This document shows, one piece after another, positions 1 to 12,068 of a DNA stretch of 64,000 nucleotides. The stretch is taken from positions 4,569,001 to 4,633,000 of the forward strand of contig CP084619.1 in the NCBI GenBank assembly GCA_025917655.1, in the 5' to 3' direction. The notes under the pieces are model-generated. The model had not been told where the DNA came from, searched no databases, and saw only the letters and a list, made by a program, of their open reading frames with translations. Position numbers and translations under genes: made by a program. The DNA is from Chlorella sorokiniana (Eukaryota > Chlorophyta > Trebouxiophyceae > Chlorellales > Chlorellaceae). Within the stretch, counting starts at the first letter, position 1. Every line of letters starts with the position of its first letter.

Positions 1-3000
1 GATCTGCACCTCCACGCCGCTGCCTTGCTGCTGCTGCTGCTCCGGCTCGTGCTGCTGCTCCTGGTTAGGCTGCTGCGCAGGCCCCGGCTGCTTCACAGGC
101 TGCTCTGCTGATACCTCTCCTAGATCCAACAGGGGCGGCTGCTGTTCCACCTGCTCCCCAGGCTGCTGGCGCTGCCGCTCGGCAGGCGGTGGCGGGCCTG
201 CGCCCAGCTGGAGCGCCGGCGGCCGCTGCTCATCCAGCTGCTGGTCAGCGCTCGCGTGAGCTGCTGCAGGCGGAACGTCCCCAGATCCACCAGCGGCGGT
301 TCCCACGCCGGGCCAGGCGCCACTTGCTCTCCTCCCTGCCGCTGCTCGAGCTGCTGCAGCGGCGGAGAGATGGCAGGAGGTGCGGGGCTGCCGGCCACGG
401 CGCTAAACCCGCCAAGCGAGGAGCCGCTGGCGCTGCGTGTGTGGGCCGCGCGTTGCGGCCCCGCCAGCGGGAAGCCCTCGGGCGCCAGCAGGGCGGCGCT
501 GCTGCTGGCGGTGAGGAAGCTGTCGGCCTCGCTGCTCGCCTCGTCTCCGTCCCGCGCCGCCGCCGCTGCTGCCCGCTGCCTGGCCGCCTGGCAGCGGCGT
601 CGCTGACCCCTTCGCTCATGGCTGTGGAAGGTGGCTGCAGGCCTCCCTCACACAGCTGCTCCAGCTGCTGCGCCAGGCGGGCGCCGGGGCTGGCGACCGC
701 GCTGCGCAGCCGTGTAGGCGTGAAAACGGCGTTGCCCCCACTGCACTTGCCGTCCCTGCACGCTCAGGAGGCGTGGCGTAACCGCCGCTGTTGCCTTCTT
801 CGCCCTCGCAAGCTGGTGTTGCGGCAAGGGGGCTTTGAAAAGTGTCAGCAGCATGTTCCTGGTGCACAGCTGCAGCGGCTGGGTCATATGCCGAAACTGG
901 AGGCTCGGCTGGGCAGTGCGGGGACACCTGAGCCATCCTGCTCGGCCGAGGCGGCTGGGCAGCTGCGCCCAGCTCGAGCTGCGACAGCTTGGCAGCCACA
1001 TCAGCTTGCTGCTGCTGCTGCTGCTGCTGGTGTTGCTCTGGCTGGGGTGGGGCCGCGGCTTGCTGCGCGAACGGGTGCAGCAGCGCAGCGTCGTCCGCCG
1101 CGCTGCTGCCTTCCGTCCAGCGGCGGCTGCTGCTCGGAGCCGCCAACCTCGCCGCCGCCCGTGCCTGCTGTGCCCGCTGCGCTGGGCACGCTGCCGCTGT
1201 CGTCCTCCCCCTGCCCCACGCTCGGCGAGGGCGAGGCAGAGGTTGGGCCGCCCGCAGAGCTGGCAGGCAGGGAGGCGGTGGCGGGCGGCACACGCCCGCT
1301 CCGCTCGCCTCCAGCCCCGCCACCTCAGCAGCAAAGCTGGTCATGCGCTCGAGACGCTCCAGCCCTAGAATGGTTTGGAGAACCTGCAACGCAGCAGCGG
1401 CGCACAATTACTGTAGAGACTGCGATAACAGAAACAGATTTGGCACAAGCGTGGCCAATACGGCCACACCACACTGCACACACAGGCGCAGATATACACA
1501 CCCACACTCACAACACCCGCACCCTGAAATGTAGGGCGAAGAAGGGGTGGTGCGTGAGCAGGCAGTAGCAGCGCGGCGCCACCACAAGGTAGCGACGCAG
1601 CGGGGCGGTGCAGCCCGGGAAGGCCTGCGGGGGTGTAAAGGGAGGTCAAGCTCAGCGTGTCGCTCCGACGAGCCCGTTGAGATGAAGCAGGCCACAGCCC
1701 TGGGTGGTGGCAAAGCCTGCCGCCATGCTGTGGGGCCGGGCGCCGCCGCAGCCCGGCCCTGCCGCCCTGGGCAGGCTGCAGCCCACCTCCTTGGCCAGTG
1801 ACGGCGGGCGGTGCACCAGCTCTCGCACGTAGCAGCACACGCCGTACAGGGTGCGTGGAGCTACGCTGCCGGGATCGGCCACCTGCGGCGAACAAGCCGG
1901 GCGGTGGGGTGTAGCGGCGAGGGCCGCACTGTGAGCTGACGGCGCAGCAGGACAAGGTACGTGGCAGCCCGGAGTCGGCCCACGCCGCACGCCTTTGTTG
2001 CATTCCGCCTCCCTTTGTTTCATTGGCAGAGTGTTGCCCCAGCGTCAAACTGCTGAAGCCTGTACACTCCTCCACCCCCGCCCCCGCCCCACCTAACCCC
2101 TACCCGCAGACACGGCACATGCACGCATACTGCCCCCCCCTCACCACACAAACACACACACACCTTCATGAGGAAGACGAAGGAGTGATCGTCGTGGGTC
2201 TGGTAGGGCTGGCTGTAAATGACCTCGTTCAGGGCTGCACGAAACAAAACATGGTTGACCAAACAGGACCAGACAGCGGGTTCGCGCGGCACATGTGTGT
2301 GTGGGTGGGTGGGTGAAGGCGGCGGGGGAACGGGGGCGCGCGCCAGGAGAGAAGCAGATCGAGCGGGGCTATTGGAAAGCTGCAGCAGGACGCGATGGAG
2401 GCAGAAGGCCCCAGCCCCGCCCATGCAGTCTGTTCTGACCAACTGCTAGCACCAGGAGGGCCGGGGGCAGCAGCGGCGGCGCAGCGCAGCATGCATCGAC
2501 GTGCTGGCAGCAGCAGGCGGGGTCGAGCGGCGCACCGGACATGCTCGGGGTGCGCTCCAGCAGCTCCGGGCGCACGCCGTGCGGGAAGCAGAAGGCGGCC
2601 AGCGAGTCGCGCAGGTCGGCGGGCATGCCGGGTGGGGGAAGGTGTACAGGACCTGAGGCACATGCCAGGGCGCAGGGTGGGGCGGGCCTTCAGAGATTAG
2701 AGAAAAGGCGACAGAGAGAGAGCGTTGCGGCAGCGGAGGGACACGGTGGGTTGGCTGCCGCCCGGCGATGCCCGGTTGTCGGCGGCACTGACGCAGGCAG
2801 CCGCCTTTTGGTCCATGCACGCAAGGAGCGTTGCACACCAGCTTCTGGAGCTGCTCAGGCCCGCCCGCCTGGCTCACCTCGCCCCCAAGCGCGGGCCCCT
2901 TGAGGCCGTACTGGCGCTGGCGCCCCTCGCGCGGCGTGTCGGCGGTGACGTGCATGCCAGCGGCGCCTCCCCCTCCCGGCTCAGCCGCTGGTAGGTCTTG

Positions 3001-3653
3001 ATGTCGGCGGCCACGGCGCGGATGTTGGTGGTGGGGGAGGCCCTGGCAGAGGGTGCAAAAAACAAGTGTGGGAGATGGGGGCCGCACGCAGAGAGGGGCC
3101 AGAGCTGGCCCACAAAGCGCCCCCATCCAGTGGCGGCTGCCGCCCCAAGGACAGTGCTGCGGGAGCACGCAAGCAGAAGCGACGCCTATAGATGCCTATT
3201 GATACATTAACAGCAACGAGCATCCCTGCCCCCGTTGCCAGCCCTCACCACCACGGCAAAGTGCTCAAAGAGGCGGTCGGGCTGGGGCTGCAGCCCCGCG
3301 GTACGCCGCCCCCGCCGCAGTGTACCGCCGCGACCACGCCCGCTTCTCGCTGATGTGCTCCTCGGGGTTGAAGAAAGCGCGGTCCCTCTCGGAGCTCCTG
3401 TCGCGCTGCAGGGCAAACAAACCAAACGCGTCGCCCCGCCGTCCGCCGACGGCGGCGTGATAGCCTGCCGCAGCCACCCAGCATGCTGTCGCTGCGTGCA
3501 CTCATGCCAGCCTCTGCGCACCTTCATGCCCGGTGGGAGCAGGGCTCGGACTGCCTTGGTCACCATCTTGTCCAGCTTGTCCGCCTTGCCGCTGTCCCTC
3601 CTGCCAGGCCCGCCGCCACTGCCGTCATCGCGGAAGAAGCCCTTGAGAGGCAT
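1..3653 (-). CDS. Plant-type DENN-domain protein, 5' part (3' end off the left edge)
   Basis: DENN proteins are usually Rab GTPase exchange factors in membrane traffic. The start codon is at 3653-3651. Exon 1 (3653-3522) encodes MPLKGFFRDDG and ends at AAG|GTGCGC; exon 2 starts at 3405. Separate exons then give LFEHFAVV, an ADIKTYQRLS stretch, PHGVRPELLERTPSMS, LNEVIYSQPYQTHDDHSFVF, LYGVCCYVRELVHRPP, APRCYCLLTHHPFFALHF and LERLERMTSFAAEV. This order matches the upstream-DENN half of plant DENN (AEX-3) proteins of the At2g20320 type. About 1.3 kb of low-complexity, Gln/Ala/Pro-rich linker follows, with a polyQ run near 1009-1030. The reading frame is still open at base 1 (ending GSGVEVQI), so the core DENN and dDENN parts should lie outside. 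Frame changes in exon 2 and in the linker look like sequence errors. Exon ends in the linker are uncertain. Confidence 0.82.
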
Positions 3654-4101
3654 GGGGGCGCCCCTGCGGCTCCGCCGCCACCCTGTCAACAATGTGTCCG
3701 CCCCCTCCTGATAAAGGCCCGCAGCTGCGCTCTCTGGCACCAGTGCGGCGAACCGGCGATCGAGCTGCTATTGACAAAAGGCGAGGCTCGCGACTCCTGC
3801 CCTTTTGTTTTCAAAGTTGGATTTAGTACAGCAGAAGGTTAATGGTGGCCGTCGTTCCAAGGTCATGTACTTCACTTCCCGTGACCTGCGTGCCCGGGCT
3901 GTTTACCGGCGTGCGTCAATCCGTTACCCGTCCTGCAGTGCCTTGCATGCCTATTGGAACACCAAGATCCATCACGGCTCTTCACTTTGCAGCACTGAAC
4001 ATCCACTTCTTCCGCAAGCGCGAGCAAGCCCACGCAACTCAGCAATTTCGCCTGCAACAAGGCTTCTGTTTTAGTCGCTGCCGACAGTGGCCTCTCCTCG
4101 G

Positions 4102-4647
4102 ATGTTTGGGCCGGGTGGCGGAGGCGGCGGCGGCAGGGGCGGCGCACCGGGGCCTGGGCCGTGGGGCAGAGGAGATACGGGAGGTCGCGGCGGGGGGGGC
4201 GAGGTGGCGGGAGGGGCGGCGAGGGCCGGGGACGGCGCCCCACGTTTGAGGAGAAGATCAAGGAAGACATCCAGTACACACGCGGCAGCGCCTGGCCAAG
4301 CTGCAGGAGCGATACAAGCGGCGGCAGGCGGCCCTAGGTGCGTCATGTATTGAGTCGATTTATGCATGCTTTGCCTTCCCAAATTGCCATGCATGAAGCT
4401 CAATGGCTGACAACGGAGGGATGATGGACGGGGAGGGCAGGGGGAGAGAGGCGCGGGTGACGTGCAGGTGCCGACCGGTTGTGCTGTGCCTGCTGCAGCC
4501 CAGGTGCGCAGCGAGAACGAAGCCCGAGCACTTAGCTATTCCAAGCGACTGGCAGCTGAGCTTGGGATAAAAGAAGAACAACAGACCGCAGCAGACAACC
4601 AGCAGCAGCAGCAGCAGCAGCAGCAGCCGGGCGATGGGGACGGATGA
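4102..4647 (+). CDS. Small Gly-rich, coiled-coil protein with C-terminal polyQ (unrecognised)
   Basis: I do not recognise the family. Exon 1 (about 4102-4337) starts MFGPGGGGGGG, runs through a Gly/Arg/Pro-rich stretch, and then enters a charged helical segment (TFEEKIKEDIQYTR, then QRLAKLQERYKRRQAAL). The two halves of that segment are in different frames, separated by a one-base discrepancy near 4280. The intron has donor CTAG|GTGCGT and acceptor CTGCAG|CC. Exon 2 (4499-4647) joins in phase and continues the helix (AQVRSENEARALSYSKRLAAEL). It ends in nine glutamines and a short acidic tail. The junction reads QAALAQVRSENEAR without a break, which supports the model. A nucleic-acid or complex-assembly role is possible but not shown. 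Confidence 0.55.
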
Positions 4648-5164
4648 TGCAGCAGCCCAGCTGCTTTTGTTCTTTTAACTTGGTATCAATTACAGCAGAA
4701 CCTCTTGTTAGGCATTACAAGCTCTCTTATGCGACAGGAGCGGGTGCTCAGGCATGATCAGTACAGCAAGAAATCAGCGAGGAAGCAGCAACCTTGTGGT
4801 GTAACAGGGGTGGTCGGTGAGTGCAAGTAACGGGTAGGCAGAGAAAACTGCGGGACTGTTTAGGAGCGGAGGCCAGGATTAGTAAAGAAAATCGGATGAT
4901 GAAAGGCAAAGCCGCCGAGGCCAGGTCAGTCCAAGAGGGAGGAGGTGCAGTGGCGACGAGCACCCAGTGCTGCACTGGCCTGGCCTGGGAGTAAGATCGG
5001 GAACCCCTGCTGAGATTGCAAAACCAAGGGGCCACACGCTGGCAAAATAGGCGGCACCGGCGCTGGCTGAACGTGCAAGCCTGCGTCGTGTGTCGCTCAG
5101 GGCGGATAGTTTGGCAGTGCAGGGCTGCAGCCCTGCGCTCTGCTGCTGAAGTTCACACGCATGC

Positions 5165-6090
5165 CTAGCACCCCCAGCCTCGTGGCCCTGCGGGCTGGGC
5201 CGGCATCGCCCAGCCTCCATACTGCTGGTGCTGCAGCTGGTGCTGCTGAGCAGCGGCGGCCGCCGCCTGCTGCAGCGCCTGCTGCTGCAGCACCTGCTGC
5301 TGGTGCTGCCAGTCGACTGAATGTGTCCTCTTCACCATGTCAGGTGCTGCATCCTCTCCACTCCGCTTCCTGCACAGCAGCAAAGAAAAACAGATGGAGA
5401 CGAGATGGCGAGCGAAGCAGCGCCACCTGCGCGCCGGAATCTAGTGCATATCACCGCAGTCGCTGTTCAGCAATCGTTAGACTTTCGTCAATGCGAAGCA
5501 GATAGAGAGACACAGGAAGCGGCTGCAGGCGGCAGCGTGAGGCACCTGGCCATGTCAGCCATGGGGGCCTCGGCGCGTGGGAAGACGCGGCGCGACAGGC
5601 GGCAGATGTCGGTGTGGTTGTCGTAGAAGATGCGCTGGCTGCAGTTCTGGTCGCACACGTGGGCCTGGCCGCTGGTGGCGCACAGATACAGGTTCCCCAT
5701 CACGTGCTTGAACTCGCACTGCATGGTGCAGCGGGCCCAGGCGACAAAGGAGGACGTCGGCAGGTAAGCGGACAGCAGCTGCTGCACGCCGCAGGTGCAG
5801 ACCTAGCATGCCTCAAGGCCCGGATACAGTGGATGGTGCTGGAATTGAATACATTCGCGCGCTGATCGGCAGACCCACAGCCGGATGTGGCGGGCAGATT
5901 GTTGCATGCCACCGCTGCCCCGGCGCCGCTAACCAGCAGAGGCTGGACACACCGTTGCACCGCACGAGTATCCCAGCGGCGGACTCGATGCGCTCACCTG
6001 CCGGCTACAGACGTGGTTCTCCTGCTGCTGCAGGCTGTTCCAGAGGCAGGAGTACTCTCGGTCGCTGATGGAGACATCGCCGCCTTTCAT
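5165..6090 (-). CDS. Conserved Cys/His-rich protein with HVCDxNC motif (177 aa)
   Basis: Three exons give an intact 178-codon frame including the stop: 6090-5998, 5781-5546 and 5369-5165. Donors are CAG|GTGAGC and CCAG|GTGCCT, and the acceptor of exon 3 is GTGCAG|GAAG. Exon 1 has a Cys pair (EYSC and NHVC). Exon 2 has ARCTMQCEFKHVMGNLYLC, then HVCDQNC, then IFYDNHTDICRLSRRVFP. Regularly spaced Cys/His residues suggest a zinc-binding fold. Exon 3 starts MARKRSGED and ends in a Gln/Ala-rich tail. I have a general memory of plant proteins with the same KHV-GN-Y-C...H-CD-NC-QRI-YDNH-CR-SG-VFP pattern followed by an RKR stretch, but I know no assigned function. The exon 2 start could be 5778 instead of 5781. 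A TTACA (antisense TGTAA) lies in the 3' flank near 4711. Confidence 0.75.
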
Positions 6091-7256
6091 GCTGCCACAA
6101 GGTGCAGGAAACAGGAAGAAGCGGACTCCCGACGCCCAAGGGGAGAGGCACACACGCAAGGGACCCTTTGGAGGTGAGCGTGCGCGCTCCAGCCTTGGGA
6201 AGGACAACACCGGCAGACGATTGGTTCAGCAAGCGAAGAAACGGACGATGACAGGATGCCAAAGGCTGTTGGCCCTCAATAGGCCGTGTCTGACAATTCT
6301 CAGGACGCAGCAGGGACCCAGCAGGCTGGCGCAACCGCAAGCAGGACTACCTTGGGCGCGGGTTGGTTCCTCGTCGCGATCAACTGTACAAAGTTACCTT
6401 CAGGCGAAAACCCAGCTTGCGGGCCATGTTACCCGGGGAGGCACCTGGGCACAGCGCAAGGACTGTGCAGGGCGGGCACGAGCGGCCTGGCTGACAAAAG
6501 CCTCATGTGCCCCAGTTAAATGGGGGCAGGCTGCTGTATGGATGAATTCTGTAGTTCATTGCAGCACGTAGAGACATGGAAGCTGAGGGTTTTGGTGGAT
6601 GGCAGCCTACCCCAACCGGCGGAGGTGAGCAGAAACACACCGCCAGCTGCAGGCATGCTTTCGCCCAAACCACACACCTTTTGAAGTCCAAGCCTTCATT
6701 ATCCATAACACAACATGCGAAATTGTCTGTAGACCGCAAGCTGACCCTCCCCATGCACACAGGAACACAGGGTCCAGAATCACAGGATAGTACAGACAGC
6801 TAGCGTGACTCCCCACTTAGCAGCGATGGCCACAGTACTCAGTGTTGGCTCATGAGGGCCAATCTTTCAATAACCACGAGGCAAATGAGGGCCTCGTGCT
6901 TCGCTGATGCTGCTGCTCGTCAGTGTGCCATTTGTGCGGGAGCGGTGAACATATTCAGTGCAGCAGCAGTAGGTACGATTACACAGGTGCCTATCATGGT
7001 TTCTACAATCCAGCTTGTTCCGCTGTCCAACGTTCCGGGCCTATGATGATGTCTGGGCAGGCTGGGTCGTGCTGCTGGGCACGGTCGCCACCGCCGCCTC
7101 AGCATGGAAGAGCAGCAGAGGGCACAGACAGGCGGACGCAACTACGCTTATTCCTGTGATACAGCTATTGCCTGTGACCTGTCTGCCGCCTTTTGAGCAC
7201 CTTGAGAGACTGTCGATCACCGACTTTTGGCCCGAGGTGGTCACGGCGGTGGGGCA
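6091..7256. promoter_or_regulatory. Divergent intergenic region, no gene seen
   Basis: About 1.2 kb between the start codons of the Cys/His protein (minus) and RPT1 (plus). Open frames here have no recognisable motifs or consistent splice sites. It should contain both promoters and 5' UTRs. Confidence 0.4.
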
Positions 7257-10200
7257 ATGACGGACAAAAAGGAGGATGACAAGCCTATAAAAACACTGAC
7301 AGCAGAGGACATCCGGCTGCTGAAGACGGTGAGTGGTGACTTCCAGCGATCAGGCTGAGCCCAGCCTCAGCCTGCCTGCTGTGTGCAGCACGCGCCGCAT
7401 CGCCTTTTGGGCCGCCGAGGGCGCTGCCCGAGCGCTGACATGCCCCGCTCTTAGGCGGCGGGTATGGCGTCGGTGCCGCCAACCAGGGCCCGCCCGCCCA
7501 CCACCTCGTTTGCGCTGCCTGACACTGCTGGCCGCAGTATGGAGCGGGCCCATACTCCAGCAAGATCAAGAAGCTGGAGGCCGACATCAAGGAAATCGCA
7601 AAAAAGGTGTGCAGGAGCTGCCGGATGGGCCCCACAGCTTCTTGCTCTGGACTGGTCGACACCTGCACATGCTCCGCACGCCCTTCACTCCGCCGCCGCC
7701 GCCGCTGCTGCACGCCGCCGCAGGTCAACGAGGTGTCGGGGGTGAAGGAGAGCGACACGGGGCTGGCGCACCCCTCGCGCTGGGACCTCGTTTCCGACAA
7801 GCAGGCGCAGCAGGAGGAGCACCCCCTGCAGGTGCGGGCCCCTGCCTCGCCGGCGCCAGGAGCCCAGCCAGCGTTGGCGGCCAATGCGCAGCCTTGGCCG
7901 GCACGCAGTGCATGCGCAGTAGCAAGCCAGGCTCTGACGCTGTGTTTCTGCTGGCCGCAGGTGGCGCGCTGCACCAAGATCATCAACCCCAACACCGACG
8001 ACGCAAAGTATGTCATCAACATCAAGCAGATCGCCAAGTTTGTGGTCGGCCTGGGGGATAAGGTGGGCGGCTGGCGGAGAGGGGTGGGGGTTGCAGATGG
8101 TTGGGTACCTGCTGGCGGGTGAGTGCTGGCTTTGTTGTGGCCGGCACTGAGGCAGAGATGCGAGGTGCGGGCCTGGGATAGCCTGTGCGAGCAACCCTGT
8201 TGCCCCCTCCCCCCAGGGAGAAAAACAACAGCATCCCTACCCCTCGCGCATGGCCCTCCCTGCCGCCCACCCATGACAGCCTCCCTCCCCCTGCCGCCCC
8301 CGCAGGTTGCCCCGACCGACATCGAGGAGGGGATGCGGGTGGGTGTGGACCGCCAGAAGTACCAGATCCAGATCCCGCTGCCGCCCAAGATCGACGCCAG
8401 CGTGACGATGATGACAGTGGAGGAGAAGCCGGACGTGACCTACGGGTGGGCATTCCACAGTTGTTGTTGTGTGTGAGGGAAGGGGAGTCGGGGGAGGGGG
8501 AGGGAAACAGAGGGGTGATCGTGGAGGACGACACGGATGCCTCGCATCAATGGGCGGTTGGTGGGTCGGGGTGGGGTGAGGGTGGGGAAGTACGGCTGAG
8601 GACGGGTGCCCTCGCGTGCTGGAACGAGGCGCAGTGCTGGGCCAGCGCTGCTTCCCGCCCGCGTCATCCCAGTGGCTGCCGTGTCAGGCACATGCCCGCC
8701 TGCTGAAGCTTCCGTCCTTGCTGTTCCACCGCCGCAGCGACATCGGCGGCTGCAAGGAGCAGATAGAAAAGATGCGAGAGGTGCGTGCAAGGCTCCAGCA
8801 CCACACGCCTGCAACTGCTGTGCCAGGGCTCTCTCCCGCCCGCCAGCGCCCGCTATTGCAACCCCAGGTTGCCTGCTGCCCACACATCCCCCATCCCCTT
8901 TTTCTGAACCCGCCCCCTCTCCTTTCCCCATCCCCCAGGTTGTTGAGCTGCCGATGCTGCACCCAGAGAAGTTTGTGACTCTGGGCATAGACCCCCCAAG
9001 GGGTGCTGCTCTACGGACCTCCCGGAACAGGTGAGAGCAGCGCTGCAGCGTTGCCGGGGACAAGCGATAACGGGGGTAGGGGTGGGGGTTGAAGGCGGGA
9101 ATAAGTGGGGCGATGCTGGGCGCGGCACTCTGCTGACCTGGCTGCCAGCATGAGCCCAGCCACTAAACTTGCATCAACTCCAGTCGCTGGATTTGCTCCA
9201 GAGGACGCCACCACCTGCTCTCCACCTCCCCCGCTCTCCCGACACCTTGCCGCCTGCAAAGCCACCCAGCACCCCTTCCACTCGCTTTGCCGCCGCCGCC
9301 CCCACCCCACCCGGGCGCGCAGGCAAGACGCTGCTGGCGCGAGCGGTGGCCAACCGCACCGACGCGTGCTTCATCCGCGTGATTGGGTCGGAGCTGGTGC
9401 AGAAGTATGTGGGAGGGGGCGCGCATGGTGCGCGAGCTCTTCCAGATGGCGCGCGCCAAGAAGGCCTGCATCATCTTCTTCGACGAGGTGAGGCCGCGGC
9501 AGCGGAGGATGCGGCTCACCACACATGCTGCTGAGCGGCTGAGTTTGCCCACTGAGTGGGGCAGTGCATGGGGATGGGGGGCCTGCTGCTTGGCATCGCC
9601 GGGCACCGCCCTGCCTGCTCCCTGCGGCGGTTGCTGCTGGGTGTACCGGGCAGCGGCTGGCGCGAAGCTGTAACATCGACGGGCTTGCTGCTGGGGCAGC
9701 AGGCTTCTCCTGACTTCCCTGCTGCAAAGCCTCGCACTGGGGCCTGCTCTCCACAACAGCACCCATTTCACACAATCCCACGCTCCTGTATGTCTGCACA
9801 CCTGCTGCAGGTGGACGCCATCGGCGGCGCGCGGCACGACGACGCCAGCGGCGATAGCGAGGTGCAGCGCACGATGTTGGAGATTGTGAACCAGCTGGAC
9901 GGCTTCGACGCGCGCGGCAACATCAAGGTGCGCTGAACGGAAGCGCGCAGCGCTGCGGGCCTCCCAGCAGCGCTTTTGCATGGCGCCAGCGGTGCACCTC
10001 TCTGTTCCTCCCGCACTCCCCGGTTGTGCTGGTTGAGGCGGTGGAGATGCCATAGCTAGTTAAGACTGGGCGGCCAAGAGCCGGCCTTGCGGCGGCTAAC
10101 ATCTTGTCCCCCAAGATTTCAAGCCAGATTCCTACCGTTCACGCCGCTATGCAACATCCCCGCCACGGATGCTCGACGGCCATGCAGCCGACTGGCATCA

Positions 10201-11405
10201 TTTGTTCCCCCTGATTTCATGAACTTCAGGTGCTCATGGCCACCAACCGGCCAGACACGCTGGACCCTGCGCTGCTGCGCCCGGCCGCCTGGACCGCAAG
10301 GTGGAGTTTGGGCTGCCTGACCTGGAGTCTCGCACGCAGGTGAGGGTGTGGGGGCGGTCAGGGCACATCGTGCCCCGCAGCCCTTTGCATCGCCAGCTGC
10401 CAGCGCTGGGGGCAGGTGCAGCACCGGATGCAAAGCCCGCGACTGCCTGCGTTGCCTGCCGAGCCCCGTCATGCTGTGCTGGCAGCCGCAGCATCCACCC
10501 TCTGCCGCTGCATGCTTTGTTCCGCCCGCCCATCTTGCCCGCCCTGTGAGCTGCTCTTTGTTTGTGGTTGATGATTCATCTTGCGCATACTGCCACGCAG
10601 ATCTTCAAGATTCACACCCGGGCGATGAATGTGGAGCGGGACATCCGCTTTGAGCTGCTGGCCCGCCTCTGCCCCAACTCCACCGGCGCAGACATTCGCA
10701 GGTGTGTGGGCGTGGGTGTGGGTGCGTGGGTGGGTAGTGGTCGTGATATAGGGGTTGAGATGTATGGCAGGGGTGGCTTAGAGGCGGGCATGCCGTGTTA
10801 CTCTGCCTGTGGCAAGCCCTGGTTGGGGCTCACCGCCTGTGGTGTGCCCGGCTGCCCTGTCTCGGTTCATCCTCCAAATTGCACTGTGCCATGTTTGCTG
10901 GCTGAAATTCTCGTTTGGGAGCTCAAGGGTGATGCAATTTTCTGTTCTGGAGCGCAGCGTGGCCACCGAGGCCGGCATGTATGCCATCCGGGCGCGGCGC
11001 AAGACGGTCACGGAGCGCGACTTCTTGGATGCAGTCAACAAGGTGAGAACGAGGGTGCTACCCCACGCTCCTGCTGCAGCGATCCTCTGCAGGCAGCGGA
11101 TATGCACGGGGAAAGGGTGATGGTCTGGGTCCCACTCTGGCTGGGTGGCCCCGGCTGTGCTCCCTGCCTGCAGGTCATCAAGGGCTACCAGAAGTTCTCC
11201 GCCACGCCCAAATACATGGTGGGTTGGCACCGCGCGGCGCTGCATGACGCCAGCTGGGCGCAGCCTGGCGGCTAAGCGCCGTGCAGCCCTGTAGCCGCTG
11301 GTCAATGGCAGGGGCTGTGCTGGCTGGGCTTGCTTTTTGGGTGGTGTGCGCAGTCTGGGTGCCTAACGTCGCTCCCGCCCCGTGGCTGTGCAGGTGTACA
11401 ACTGA
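7257..11405 (+). CDS. RPT1: 26S proteasome regulatory particle AAA-ATPase subunit RPT1 (S7)
   Basis: RPT1 is one of six ATPases in the proteasome base ring that unfold ubiquitylated substrates and pass them into the 20S core. Fourteen exons: 7257-7328, 7538-7606, 7724-7831, 7961-8062, 8306-8445, 8738-8780, 8939-9030, 9323-9487, 9811-9927, 10230-10339, 10601-10701, 10958-11042, 11174-11218, 11394-11405. The product is about 421 residues, the normal length. It shows the RPT1-specific stretch [34 protein letters not shown], the Walker A region (GPPGTGKT), Walker B (IIFFDE), the pore-loop motif [21 protein letters not shown], and the C-terminal KYMVYN. Phases agree only if two bases are restored in exon 7 (C and G runs at 8992-9004), two in exon 8 (9411-9420) and one in exon 10 (near 10280). 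All three sites are short runs, so I read them as sequence errors in a working gene. Confidence 0.97.
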
Positions 11406-11476
11406 TCTCCAGCTTGTTTGGGCGGGCACGTGCGATTGGTGCAACGCTTACATGTGCCGCTGCGCAAACCGCCGCT

Positions 11477-11481
11477 TGTAA
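11477..11481 (+). terminator. Probable poly(A) signal TGTAA for RPT1
   Basis: TGTAA, the usual chlorophyte polyadenylation signal, lies 72 bases after the RPT1 stop codon. Confidence 0.45.
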
Positions 11482-12068
11482 CAAAAGATTTGGCAGGCCT
11501 GCTGCAAGCGTTTGGCTGCGGCATGCATGGGTGGCCTTTGGCCAATGATTCATGACTGGCTGTTCACATAGGACCCCACGCCGTTCGTCGGGGACTTTCC
11601 GCGTTCATCAGTCGTTGCGGACGGCAATGGCCGTTCATCCAGCATACAATGGTGCGAGCAGTATTGCCATCAGTGACCTCTCTCCGCTGAGTTTACACCA
11701 AAGGCAGCCAAAAGATCTCAAAGAAGTTCACAAACCCACGGCTTAGTTGAAGGTGGTTGACTCTGCAAAGCTGCCGGCGCGCATGAGAACGGCAAGAAGC
11801 AGCCTCAGCCTGCCTCCGCCTCTGCTGCCGCCGCCGCCACAGCAGCCTGTCTTGTCGCAAGCGCCGCTATCTATTGCAGAACTATGAATCGGTCTATGAT
11901 GACCCATATGCGGCAGGTAATTGTGCAAAAGAGAGCAGGCAGGGGCAGACACATGGTGGTAGAGGGCTGCTGCCGTGGAAGAAACTAGCGGCCTCCAATG
12001 CCGCACCATCTGCCGCTGTGAACGTGCGAAGCTGTTGTTGACGGTTGTGATTATCCCAGCACGCAGCA
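11482..12068. other. Intergenic, no gene seen
   Basis: About 590 bases between the RPT1 3' end and the proposed first exon of the repeat protein. An alternative first exon for that gene could start at the ATG at 11884, with donor CAG|GTAATT. Otherwise nothing is recognised. Confidence 0.35.

Noticed and set aside
189-1568. 459-codon open frame on the plus strand
   Set aside because: Antisense to the DENN gene linker. Its composition follows GC-rich codon shadows, and the minus strand has recognisable DENN motifs on the same bases.
6068-6571. 167-codon plus-strand frame
   Set aside because: Starts antisense inside exon 1 of the Cys/His protein; no recognisable motif or splice structure.
9163-10053. 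296-codon minus-strand frame across RPT1
   Set aside because: Pure shadow of RPT1 exons and introns on the other strand; no motif.
8939-10339. RPT1 as a pseudogene or a case of programmed frameshifting
   Set aside because: All motifs and splice phases are otherwise intact. The breaks sit on base runs, and the same pattern recurs in unrelated essential genes, so sequence error is simpler.
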